This document shows, piece after piece, positions 1 through 5,922 of a stretch of DNA of 11,396 nt. The first letter of the stretch is position 1; the number at the start of each line of letters is the position of its first letter. Source of the DNA: Baffinella frigidus (lineage: Eukaryota; Cryptophyceae; Cryptomonadales; Baffinellaceae); contig MU646336.1 in assembly GCA_026770585.1 (NCBI GenBank), forward strand, positions 500,395 to 511,790, written 5' to 3'. The notes beneath the pieces were generated by a model. The model was given only the letters and a program-made list of their open reading frames with translations. It ran no database searches and was not told the DNA's origin. A program made the translations under genes and the position numbers.

Positions 1-25
1 GGGGGGGGGGGGGGGGGGGGGGGGG
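1..25. repeat. poly-G run at the window start
   Basis: An uninterrupted run of 25 G opens the window. The other end is poly-C, so both contig ends finish in G:C homopolymer. This is more likely the place where sequencing or assembly failed than a biological terminus. Confidence 0.95.
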
Positions 26-48
26 CGTGTGTACATGTCACGTGAGGA

Positions 49-152
49 AAGGCGGGTAACGTGAGAAAAGAGCGTGAAGTTAGAAACGAGAGTGGAGTGG
101 GAAAAGAGGGTGGTGTGAGAAAAGAGAGAAGTGAAGTGGGAGAAGAGGCAGG
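49..152. repeat. purine-rich (GA/GTG) low-complexity tract
   Basis: The top strand is almost free of C and consists of degenerate blocks such as GTGAGAAAAGAG, AGTGGGAAAAGAG and GTGAGAAAAGAGAG. The bottom strand is therefore pyrimidine-rich and poor in stop codons, which inflates reading-frame length there. It could be a minisatellite or a pyrimidine-rich intron or UTR on the minus strand. Confidence 0.75.
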
Positions 153-274
153 AAACTTCTCAACGTGTCTCAACATTTTCCCCGGCTTGTCCGATTTGAT
201 CAAAAATTGATCCTCTGAGAACGATTTTTTCAGCAATTCGATCGGCTTTCCTTGCCGCGACCCCACCAGAGAGA

Positions 275-398
275 TACAGGGGTACCTCGCTCATAAGAAA
301 CTGCACCCCCCCATAGGACCACCGTAGGGCCCTAGGCATAGGCCTACCGTAGGGTCCTAGAGGGGGGCGCGGTTTCTTATGAGCGAGGTACCCCTGTA
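275..398 (-). mobile_element. palindromic MITE, family A copy 1
   Basis: A 27-bp perfect terminal inverted repeat (275-301 against 372-398) starts TA-CAGGGGTACCTCGCTCAT. The interior is also largely self-complementary and carries CCTAGGGCCC and two CCGTAGG motifs, so the whole ~124-bp unit can fold into one hairpin. It is flanked by TA on both sides, consistent with a TA target-site duplication as in Tc1/mariner-type and some other DDE transposons. No transposase is encoded. Its interior matches the copy at 10634-10755 in reverse orientation. Translated, such copies give peptides like FLMSEVPLY, which are not real proteins. Confidence 0.93.
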
Positions 399-599
399 GC
401 TGTCTCCTCCCAATAGCCGTGAGGGCTTGCGTGCATCCCATGTTGGCTGTTTGCAGCTACTCTTCTTCTTTTTCCTTCTTGCATCCGCAGAGGCAGGTTC
501 TCTTGATCGTTTTGCTGGCGTTCCTGTTGTTGTGATGCAGAACTGAGAAGGTCCAAGGGTCCAGATTTCGTCAGAAGTCCCCCCCTACGCTGACTGCCC

Positions 600-659
600 C
601 TTAACATCTTTCACTTCAAAGATCTTGCACTTAACAACTTTCAATACAAAGATCTTCAT
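600..659. repeat. 30-bp tandem duplication, two copies
   Basis: Copies at 600-629 and 630-659 share CTTAACA, CTTTCA and CAAAGATCTTC blocks and differ at about five positions. The length is a multiple of three, so it could add a 10-residue repeat if translated. Confidence 0.85.
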
Positions 660-693
660 CTGACGGATGGCACAGCAGGAAGTAGTCAACGGG

Positions 694-797
694 TATCCCT
701 TAAGTGGCGGACGGGCGAATATTCACCCTAACTCGCCCTAGGCAGGTCCTAGGGCCCTACCGTAGGGCGTATGAGCCTACTCGCCACTTAAGGGATA
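694..797 (+). mobile_element. MITE, family B copy 1
   Basis: Terminal inverted repeats 694-709 and 782-797 match perfectly (TA-TCCCTTAAGTGGCG). TA on each side fits a TA target-site duplication. The interior holds an imperfect palindrome at 713-728 (GGGCGAAT/ATTCACCC) and the CCTAGGGCCCTACCGTAGGG core also seen in family A. Other copies are at 7204-7308 (inverted) and 11133-11236. There is no coding capacity. Confidence 0.92.
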
Positions 798-850
798 GAT
801 AAATACTCCTCCGTGCAAACTGTGCGGGGGGCTACGTCGCTTGCCAGTAT

Positions 851-989
851 TATCCGGGGAAACATATTTTTCTTTCATTTGATGGCAACGAAAATTACTA
901 CACGATTCGTTCTTATTAGTAATATTAAAGCATCTGTGTAGTAATTTTCGTTGCCATCAAATGAAAGAAAAATAGGTTTCCCCGGATGA
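851..989. mobile_element. long hairpin element C with a 5-bp direct repeat
   Basis: Arms of 52 bp (852-903 and 936-987) are reverse complements with one mismatch, around a 32-bp A+T-rich loop. AGTAT lies directly on each side (846-850 and 990-994) and may be a target-site duplication. The arms start ATCCGGGG and are AT-rich inside. No other copy is in the window. The near identity of the arms suggests a young insertion or efficient arm homogenisation. Confidence 0.82.
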
Positions 990-1009
990 AGTATGCCGGG
1001 TGAAAGGCG

Positions 1010-1297
1010 ATGAAAGGCGCGAATGCTTTTCTCAGATGGCTTGGGAAGGAGGAGAGACCTGCTTTTCCGCAGCCAAAAGGGGAAGCAACTCTCGTGGTGC
1101 ATTTGCCCTCTCTTCGGTCGCAAGATCTGCCAAATGACCCACCATTTGCTGTCCTGAGTACCACACAAAGCTGCCTGACCTGCCTTCAATCTCCCCTCAC
1201 TGAAACGTGCAATCGAATCTGGGGTGGGTCGCGAAAGCCCGGCACAGAATCAAGGGCAGCAAACGGCAGCTCTCGGACGGGCCGCGCGTTGCAGTAG
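1010..1297 (+). CDS. unrecognised ORF, 95 codons (doubtful)
   Basis: An ATG-started frame follows a stop at 1001-1003. It encodes MKGANAFLRWLGKEERPAF, then GEATLVVHLPSLRSQDLPND and a Ser/Thr/Cys-containing tail. There is no recognisable domain or membrane segment. The opposite strand is also open over much of this interval, which lowers confidence in either frame. Nothing in the context helps beyond the hairpin element ending at 989 just upstream. It could be an exon of an unrecognised gene or a chance ORF. Confidence 0.2.
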   Translation: MKGANAFLRWLGKEERPAFPQPKGEATLVVHLPSLRSQDLPNDPPFAVLSTTQSCLTCLQSPLTETCNRIWGGSRKPGTESRAANGSSRTGRALQ

Positions 1298-1391
1298 CAG
1301 AATGGCATAGCTCTTGTCTCAGAGGCGGGCCCGTTTCTTAAGGCTCATATAGTCTTTTGGTATCACTCAACTCAAGGCTCAAGGGCCTCAT

Positions 1392-1637
1392 TTAGGACAT
1401 GCATCGAGAGTAACAAAGAAGAACAAGAACAAGAACAAGAAGAACAAGAAGAAAAAGAAGAAAAAGAAGCACAAGAACAAGAACACGGATTGGATGGTCC
1501 AACGACTTTTCATTTTCGGGGGGTTGCACCGAATCGCAGACGCAACACCCCCCCCCGCACAAGGCGCAGACAAGAAAGATTGGGAAACCGAGGATCATGA
1601 TGGTGCCCACGCCCAGCGCTCCGCACCATGCCCACAC
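1392..1637 (-). CDS. possible exon of a Cys-rich single-pass membrane protein (weak)
   Basis: On the minus strand the sequence TTTGCAG ends at 1638, a plausible splice acceptor. It is followed by a frame reading VWAWCGALGVGTIMILGF, then PIFLVCALCGGGCCVCDSV. The hydrophobic stretch of about 20 residues looks like a membrane segment next to a Cys cluster, and third positions there are mostly G or C. The frame then runs into the GAA/CAA microsatellite, read as Leu/Val-rich sequence, and stops at 1392. No partner exon or homolog is recognised. The Cys cluster partly reflects a C-run on the top strand, so this may be spurious. Confidence 0.2.
   Translation of the reverse strand: MWAWCGALGVGTIMILGFPIFLVCALCGGGCCVCDSVQPPENEKSLDHPIRVLVLVLLFLLFLLVLLVLVLVLLCYSRCMS
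1414..1484. repeat. GAA/CAA-type trinucleotide microsatellite
   Basis: An imperfect array of AAGAAC, AAGAAG and AAAAAG hexamers on the top strand. It yields long hydrophobic (Leu/Val/Phe) frames on the bottom strand that should not be taken as genes. Confidence 0.92.
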
Positions 1638-1756
1638 CTGCAAACGCACTGTGTTTAGAGGGGCATGTTACTAAAGGAGAAAAGTCCATTTCAAAAAAAC
1701 AAATTGTCAGGAGTTGGGTCGGGGCACGAGACATGCCCCCCTACTGTAGAGTAGTG

Positions 1757-1862
1757 GACATCAAAGAAACGCTCACAACGTGGGCCGTTTTGGCAAGCCA
1801 GAAGAAAATTCTCAGAGGGGCAGGTCGAGCAGCCGACATCAAGGGAACGCTCGCAACGTGGG
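1757..1862 (+). repeat. diverged direct repeat, 28-bp blocks 78 bp apart
   Basis: Blocks at 1757-1784 and 1835-1862 (GACATCAA...AACGCTC...CAACGTGGG) agree at 25 of 28 positions. GGGGCACGAGA recurs near 1720 and 1873, so the old tandem unit probably covers about 1660-1890. It lies in the likely 5' leader of the methyltransferase gene. Confidence 0.7.
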
Positions 1863-1921
1863 AAGGATTTTGGGGCACGAGAAATGGCATGTTGATGGAA
1901 AGGGGGAGGGAGAAGGGACAG

Positions 1922-2069
1922 GTGAGCGCGTCGTCTGTTTTGTAGACTCCTCCTCCATTCTCTCCTCCTTCTCTTCCTTGCTTTCCGCCAACATTCTCCC
2001 CTCCTTCCCTCGATGCTTGTCAGTGATGATCGGTTGCGCTCGTTTTGACCATTTTCAGTTTTTTTTTAG
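1922..2069 (+). other. probable 5' UTR intron of the methyltransferase gene
   Basis: A strong donor context (GACAG|GTGAGC, GT at 1922-1923) is followed by a pyrimidine-rich stretch and an acceptor with a long T run (TTTTTTTTAG|GC, AG at 2068-2069). Removing 148 bp leaves a leader that reaches the ATG at 2101. The reading phase across this intron does not match the CDS, so it would be untranslated. Alternatively the acceptor alone could serve a more distant exon. Confidence 0.4.
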
Positions 2070-2100
2070 GCTGGCAAGGGCAGGGAGCAGACCAGGCACG

Positions 2101-2823
2101 ATGGCAGAGGAACCCTTGCGGCTCTCGGCGCAACTGACCGACGAGAAGGATGGCATCATCTGGAACGCCAGTCTGGTCCTCCTCAACCACTTCCGCCAGA
2201 AGATGCCTGACGCCTTCAGAGGGAAGAAGATCCTGGAGTTCGGGTCTGGGCTGGGCCACGTGGCTCGGGGGCTTTGCGAACTCGGGGCGCACGTGACAGC
2301 GACGGATATGCCGTGCAATGATCTTGAGGCGTGCCGGCGGCGCGCCGATGTCTTCAACGCGGAGAAGGCCGGAGACGAAACGTGTGGGACGATGAGGATA
2401 GTCGAACTCACGTGGGGTCAGGAGCATTGGAAGGATTCGCCACTCTCGAAGGAGGACGGCAAATACGACTTCATCATACTGGTAAGTAGCACTGACTCTG
2501 CATGAGCGTATCTGCTCAGAACAGTCAGTCAACCCGACTGAGGCAGAGCTAGGACTCATAAATGCACGCACTCTCCCTGCACGACCATCCCACCAGCTTC
2601 TTCCCAGCACAGGCGCGGTGTCGAGATGTCCACCCCCCTGGGGCCCTACGTCTCTCGAACCTCGATCACCGCAGCGGTGTTCTGCCTGCATTAAACCAAC
2701 CTTTGCCCCCAACAGGCCGAGGTGTTTTCGATACCAGAAGTGCACACGGAGCTGGTCTGGACGCTGAGTCGATTCATGCACTCCGAAGCCGAAGTGTGGT
2801 CCATCTACATGAACCGCCCGTAA
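2101..2823 (+). CDS. METTL21-like protein lysine methyltransferase, two exons (2101-2481, 2716-2823), C-terminally short
   Basis: Predicted S-adenosylmethionine-dependent protein lysine methyltransferase of the seven-beta-strand METTL21/Methyltransf_16 family. Exon 1 (127 codons) starts MAEEPLRLSAQL. It has the family's substrate-side segment GIIWNASLVLLNHF (18-31), SAM-binding motif I KKILEFGSGLG (42-52), LGAHVTATD with the expected acidic residue at 69, and LTWGQEHW (103-110). Exon 1 ends KYDFIIL. A phase-0 GT-AG intron then joins it to AEVFSIPEVHTELVWTLSRF, matching the strand-4/post-motif region, where the usual Asp-x-x-Tyr is replaced by AEVF. A TAA at 2821-2823 ends the protein at 162 residues. 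The family is usually somewhat over 200, so the last strands of the fold appear to be missing. In the downstream exon copy the same codon is CAA. It may be a shortened but expressed protein, a recent pseudogene, or a gene with a missed 3' exon. The substrate is unknown. Confidence 0.78.
2482..2715 (+). other. intron of the METTL21-like gene
   Basis: The 234-bp intron starts GTAAGT and ends CCCCCAACAG. Removal keeps phase 0 and joins the motif IV region correctly (FIIL-AEVF). It contains a 32-bp block (2523-2554) that reappears at the right end of the palindromic element at 3799-3938 with one mismatch, which suggests transposon-derived sequence in the intron. Confidence 0.8.
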
Positions 2824-2946
2824 CAGCCCCCGCCCTCATCCGGGGACATGTTTAATTGAAAAGGAAATGGACCCCTATTTGTTCATAGGAGTTGGAAGAA
2901 GATTAATTAGAGCCGAAGTGAATTTAATTAGGGAAGAATCCGTTTT

Positions 2947-3034
2947 GGAGCTGGTCTGGACGCTGAGTCGATTCATGCATTCCGAAGCCGAGGTGTGGTC
3001 CATCCACATGAACCGCCCGCAACAGCCCCCGCCC
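2947..3034 (+). pseudogene. duplicated fragment of the METTL21-like last exon
   Basis: This 88-bp block repeats 2748-2835 with four substitutions, exactly 199 bp downstream. It encodes ELVWTLSRFMHSEAEVWS again. The TAA that ends the gene is CAA here, so the frame runs on into a Pro-rich tail (RPQQPPPDSVPQPW) that does not look like the family. An open frame with its own ATG at 2867 reads through it to 3202. Available acceptor sites upstream do not join exon 1 in the right phase, so use as an alternative exon looks unlikely. The AT-rich sequence between the copies is unrelated to the gene. Confidence 0.7.
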
Positions 3035-3095
3035 GACTCAGTTCCTCAGCCATGGTTGCCCACGGCCCCGTATTCGCGGGGGGTGTTGCACCAAA

Positions 3096-3260
3096 CCACA
3101 CGGAGGGCTTCGAATGGATTTTCGGGCACTCGGTGCCCGAGTTTCCGTTACCGTATCCGTAGGAACTCCCTTATGTCCGGTCCTACGGGTTGCCTAACGT
3201 AGGGTCTTAGGTCTTGTCGCTTAGGGTTTTTTCACAATCCCTCCGAAGTCCGCTGTGTGG
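3096..3260. repeat. weak inverted-repeat element with CCTAC/GTAGGG core
   Basis: CCACACGGAGGGCTTCG (from 3096) is partly complementary to CTCCGAAGTCCGCTGTGTGG (3241-3260). Inside lie a perfect 7-bp-stem palindrome at 3123-3139 (CGGGCACTCGGTGCCCG) and TCCTACGGG...CTAACGTAGGGTC (3181-3207), resembling the core of families A and B. It is probably an old, eroded MITE. Confidence 0.4.
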
Positions 3261-3266
3261 CTAAGC

Positions 3267-3395
3267 TCGGAACATAACAGAATATGTGGGTCAATACACT
3301 CAGCGTATCCTTGGTGGTATGCCTAAAATGGCATATCCACCCTTATCTTCGGCGTTTGAAGCCTTAAGATCGCCACAGAATCTGTTATGTTCCGA
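3267..3395. mobile_element. palindromic element J
   Basis: A perfect 15-bp inverted repeat, TCGGAACATAACAGA, lies at 3267-3281 and 3381-3395. A nested hairpin sits in the middle (GGTGGTATGCC...GGCATATCCACC). The sequence AACATAACAGAATCAC recurs at about 3438-3453 and may be an isolated end of a second copy. No target-site duplication is evident. Confidence 0.72.
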
Positions 3396-3475
3396 CATGA
3401 AATCCGCCTTCGATCCGTTCGAAGAAGCAATCCTCCCAACATAACAGAATCACTTCCTTTCAATTACGGATTGCA

Positions 3476-3544
3476 CAGGGGAACATTACATAGGGATTAT
3501 ATAGGGGGATAATTAAATTACTTAGGAGGGACTCGGTTCCCCTG
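3476..3544. repeat. short A+T-rich inverted-repeat element K
   Basis: A 9-bp perfect inverted repeat CAGGGGAAC (3476-3484) / GTTCCCCTG (3536-3544) brackets an A+T-rich 51-bp interior. The end sequence resembles the CAGGGG start of family A, but the interior is unrelated. Confidence 0.45.
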
Positions 3545-3563
3545 AGCGAAGGTGCCCCGCCTG

Positions 3564-3767
3564 CCAGCAGCAACCCGTAGCAGCTTATGACCGGGTCAGG
3601 TACTGTAGTAATTTTCAATCAAACCAAGGATATCTCCTTGAATCTCACCGTCAGCAATTCCCGGTTCCCTAGGGCCTCCTACCATAGGGTTGTACGAATA
3701 AATCAAAAAAAGAATTTCATTCCCGGATTCTTGCAAGGACCCGGTAAAAGCTGCTACGGGTTGCTGG
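3564..3767. mobile_element. palindromic element E
   Basis: The arms 3564-3597 and 3738-3767 are reverse complements apart from a 3-bp CAG insertion and a few mismatches; shared blocks are CAACCCGTAGCAGCTT and ACCGGGTC. The interior contains CCCTAGGGCCTCCTACCATAGGG-like sequence (3668-3688), again recalling the A/B core. It is about 200 bp long with no coding capacity; the 83-codon plus frame across it is not protein-like. Confidence 0.75.
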
Positions 3768-3798
3768 TGGTGGGCTGGTCGAAAGAAGCACTGATGCA

Positions 3799-3938
3799 TA
3801 GCTCTGCCTCAGTCTATCTGGGCTCGCCAATTTGGTGAGCCCGTGCTCTTTTCCACTCCAAAGTTGACGGATTTGTACGGGACGCCCAGCATGTCAACTT
3901 AAGAATAGTCGGTCAACCCGACTGAGGCAGAGCTAGGA
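3799..3938. mobile_element. palindromic element D with an end shared with the methyltransferase intron
   Basis: A 16-bp perfect inverted repeat, TAGCTCTGCCTCAGTC (3799-3814), is complemented at 3920-3935. The right end plus inner sequence (3907-3938) recurs in the methyltransferase intron at 2523-2554 with 31 of 32 identities. This shows a repeated family, although the left end is not recognisable in the intron. Confidence 0.62.
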
Positions 3939-4184
3939 TTCTCTCAACGACGACCCGGCGCTCGCACGTGAGCCCTCACCCCAAATATTTCCCCCTCTCT
4001 TGCAAGAGCCCTGGCAACTTAGCAGCCACCGGTGATTTCGGGAAACGGTCCTTCTAAACCATTATGGTACAAATATTATCCAATGCTGAGGATTTCGCCC
4101 GGAATTTCCCGTAAATCCGGGGGGGGGGGGCACGGTGGTTGCTCAGTGGAATGCCTCGCAAGTGCTAAAACAATCGAGGTGTGA
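3939..4184. other. unassigned intergenic stretch
   Basis: No gene, palindrome or clear repeat is visible here, apart from a run of 12 G at 4119-4130. Confidence 0.6.
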
Positions 4185-4560
4185 ACAAGCGTTCTCACGG
4201 AAACAACGCCAGCATTCATACCAAAACGAGGCAAGCGTTCTCACGAAGACGATACAATCTTTCTTACGAAATCAAAGCAAGTGGTCTCACGAAAACGATA
4301 CGCTTGCAGGCACTCAACGAGATCCCCCGCAACCGCTGAAATAACTGCGGTGTATCCACCAACCCTCACGGCTTGGGCAAATCGACGATTTTCGATGCGG
4401 GATTTCAAGGGGGCTGAAGTCGGAATCCGACTTCAACGGCTTCAATTCCCCTTGAAATCGGGAAATCGCAAAATCGTCGATTTGCCCAAGCCGTGAGGGT
4501 TGGTCGAAGCAAGCGTTCTTACGAAAGCGAACGATACGCTCGCAGGTTCTCGATGATGGT
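4185..4560 (+). repeat. degenerate dispersed repeat GCAAGCGTTCTCACGAAAACGATACG-like
   Basis: Blocks resembling CAAGCGTTCTCACGAA followed by ACGATAC occur at about 4185, 4230, 4275 and 4505, with CGCTTGCAGGCACTC (about 4311) and CGCTCGCAGGTTCTC (about 4538) as a shared continuation. Spacing is irregular. The array is split by the hairpin at 4358-4504. A 69-codon frame at 4135-4344 covers it, but its repeats (QAFSRKQR, EASVLTKT) are explained by the DNA repeat. Confidence 0.6.
4358..4504. mobile_element. 147-bp hairpin element F
   Basis: The first and last 35 bases are perfect reverse complements (start ACCAACCCTCACGGCTTGGG). The arms stay largely complementary through GATTTCAAGGGG to a central TGAAGTCGGA/TCCGACTTCA palindrome, so almost the whole unit folds on itself. 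It appears inserted in the degenerate CAAGCGTTCTCACG repeat. It has no coding capacity and no clear target-site duplication. Confidence 0.85.
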
Positions 4561-4583
4561 CTTCGTCGAAATCGCCGACGCGG

Positions 4584-4860
4584 GAGGCTTCCGAGTGCAC
4601 CAGTAAATACCTCAACCCTAAACCCTAAACCCCAAACCCCAAACCCTAAACCCTAAACCCTAAACCCTAAACCCTAAACCCTAAACCCTCTACCGCTACA
4701 GGCAACACCCCCCGGTATATTCAGTAACAGAGTTGGCGAGGCTCCCGAGTGCACCAGTAACTGCCCCCGACTCAAATGCACCTATACAATGTCGGTAGGC
4801 TGATACACCCTTAACAAATACATCATATGTCTTCCTCTACCGCTACAGCAACACCCCCCC
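4584..4860 (+). repeat. two-copy direct repeat enclosing telomere-type DNA
   Basis: GAGGC-T/C-TCCGAGTGCACC-type blocks occur at 4584-4606 and 4738-4760 (22 of 23 identical). CTCTACCGCTACA followed by GCAACACCCCCC occurs at 4688-4712 and 4835-4860. The order is the same in both units. The first unit has the (CCCTAAA)n tract between its blocks; the second has unrelated sequence. Confidence 0.75.
4614..4688. repeat. interstitial telomere-type repeat (CCCTAAA)n
   Basis: Ten or so nearly perfect CCCTAAA units (a few CCCCAAA) on the top strand, the plant/alga-type telomere repeat written as its C-rich strand. The position is internal, so this is an interstitial telomeric sequence or a former chromosome end. 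Confidence 0.93.
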
Positions 4861-4887
4861 CCCCGTGTATTCTACAGCACCCCGCAC

Positions 4888-5407
4888 CCCCCTTAAACCC
4901 TGAAACCTAAAACCTAAATCCTAACCCCTAAACCCCAGGTTCCGGGTACCCAAACACTAAGTCCTAAGCCCTAAGCCCTAACCCCTAACCCCTAACCCCT
5001 AACCTCTAACCCCTAAACCCTAACCCCTAAACCCTAAACCCTAAACCCTATGCCCCGAAACCCGAAACCCGAAACCCGAAACCCGAAACCCGAAACCCTG
5101 AACCCTGAACCCTGAACCCTGAACCCTGCACCCTGAACCCTGAACCCTAAACCCTGAACCCCAATCCCCAAACCCCAACCTCCAACCTTCAAACCCCAAA
5201 CTCCAAACCCCAAACCTCAAACCCCAAACCCCGAACTCCAAACCCCAACCCCCAAACCCCAACCCCCAAACCCTAAGTCCTAGACCTTAAGCCCGAAGTC
5301 CTTAACCCTAAACCATCAAACCTAAACCCTAAACCCTAAACCCTGAACCCCAAACCCCAAACCCTAAACCCTAAACCCTAAACCTCAAACCCCAATTAAA
5401 CCCTAAT
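4888..5407. repeat. degenerate telomere-like array, C-rich strand on top
   Basis: About 500 bp of CCCTAAA derivatives, mostly 6 to 8 bp per unit. Local runs of one variant can be seen: CCCTAAC at about 4975-5025, CCCGAAA at 5055-5095, CCCTGAA at 5097-5160, CCCCAAA at 5160-5270, then CCCTAAA again at 5320-5380. A 73-codon minus frame here (GFGGWGLEFGVWGL) is just repeat translated. Confidence 0.92.
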
Positions 5408-5560
5408 TATATTTCGTTGGCACGATTCCCGCACCATGTCAGCCCCCCTGCACTGAACCTTGCCTTCCACGGAATCCGAAGAGTTGACAAAACGTGATCA
5501 TCTTTTCATCGCCCCCCTTGTTTTCATCGCCCCCCTCCCGGACCCTGGGGGGGTGGTGGT

Positions 5561-5624
5561 CCTTAATTTCGAGAAACCCCTGCATGCCAGTCGTCGGGCA
5601 TGCAGGAGTTACTCGAAATGAAGG
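5561..5624. repeat. inverted repeat (small hairpin) with ATTTCGAG end
   Basis: CCTTAATTTCGAGAAACCCC...TGCATGCC (5561-5588) is complementary to GGCATGCAGGAGTTACTCGAAATGAAGG (5597-5624) with about four mismatches, around an 8-base loop. The arm sequence recurs at 5769-5789 and 6610-6629. Confidence 0.7.
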
Positions 5625-5633
5625 ACACAAAAC

Positions 5634-5667
5634 ACCCTAGGATCCTACAGTAGGGTGTTTCCTAGGA
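5634..5667. repeat. isolated CCTAGGA...CCTACAGTAGGG...TCCTAGG palindrome
   Basis: CCTAGGA and TCCTAGG flank CCTACAGTAGGG. It looks like a stripped core of the A/B elements without their terminal repeats. Confidence 0.5.
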
Positions 5668-5801
5668 GCAACGGACTACCATAAGGGCCTTTCCTGTCCT
5701 TGGAAGTCCACCTGCTCTGCGTCGAACCAGAAGGAGCAGATACAGGGGCCCAGTACCCAGTCCTACTCGATTTCGAGTAACCCCTGGATCTGTCCCGGCA
5801 G

Positions 5802-5922
5802 GTTTGATACAGAGCAAGTGGACTTGATGGGCCTGGACACCTCCGACATCTTCTGCCTGATGCACAAGATGACCTACGACCCCGCATCCCCCCGCCTCGC
5901 TGCTGCCAGTGTGGCTATGTAG
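5802..5922 (+). CDS. probable terminal exon of an unrecognised protein (partial)
   Basis: After a good acceptor (CTGTCCCGGCAG|G, AG at 5800-5801) the frame encodes FDTEQVDLMGLDTSDIFCLM, then HKMTYDPASPRLAAASVAM and a TAG at 5920-5922. Third codon positions from 5815 on are overwhelmingly G or C, unlike the flanking DNA, and the composition is that of a real soluble protein. I cannot name the family. The frame is in fact open upstream to 5641, but that part overlaps repeat palindromes and is less protein-like. No 5' exon is identifiable; the telomere-like array lies just upstream, so the gene may be truncated. The last third of the exon is duplicated at 6012, where a stop comes early. Confidence 0.4.

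Larger units (their letters stand above)
26..607 (-). pseudogene. possible minus-strand coding frame interrupted by a family A MITE
   Basis: From an ATG at 605-607 a minus-strand frame encodes a Gln-rich stretch (ASQQQERQQNDQEN), then MQEGKRRRVAANSQHG and ASPHGYWEETA. At 398 it runs into the MITE and stops at 377. Leaving out the 122-bp insertion (element plus one TA) lets the same frame continue without a stop to the left edge, through ISLVGSRQGKPIELLKK and a Lys-rich segment. About 107 codons lie outside the pyrimidine-rich tail, where openness means little. I recognise no domain. A second minus frame across the same rejoined site is also open for several dozen codons (it contains GGVAARKADRIAEKIV), so the frame choice is uncertain. 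It may be a broken gene, an exon with the MITE in an intron, or chance. Confidence 0.3.
594..851 (+). pseudogene. possible plus-strand coding frame carrying a family B MITE (weak)
   Basis: A frame opens after a stop at 591-593 and reads LNIFHFKDLA then LNNFQYKDLH, a 10-residue repeat encoded by the 30-bp tandem repeat. It enters the MITE at 694, where a stop follows. The MITE insertion adds 102 bp, a multiple of three. Without it the frame continues through RVDKYSSVQTVRGATS into element C and ends at 939-941. No ATG lies in the open part before the MITE, so at best this is an internal exon. The length is modest, so chance openness is quite possible. Confidence 0.15.

Noticed and set aside
160-441. 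Minus frame MGCTQALTAIGRRQL...FLMSEVPLY, and similar frames at 6124-6324 and 10323-10664
   Set aside because: The recognisable parts (GPYSRP, LMSEVPL) are translations of family A MITE terminal repeats; the frames are composites of element and flank.
2020-2781. 253-codon minus-strand frame opposite the methyltransferase
   Set aside because: Antisense shadow of a recognisable G+C-rich coding exon; it has no domain of its own and crosses the intron.
4584-4860. Repeat-spacer arrangement considered as a CRISPR array
   Set aside because: Only two units, irregular spacing, telomeric DNA as one spacer, and a eukaryotic context.
5041-5262. 73-codon minus frame with GFGVWGL repeats
   Set aside because: Pure translation of the degenerate telomere-like array.
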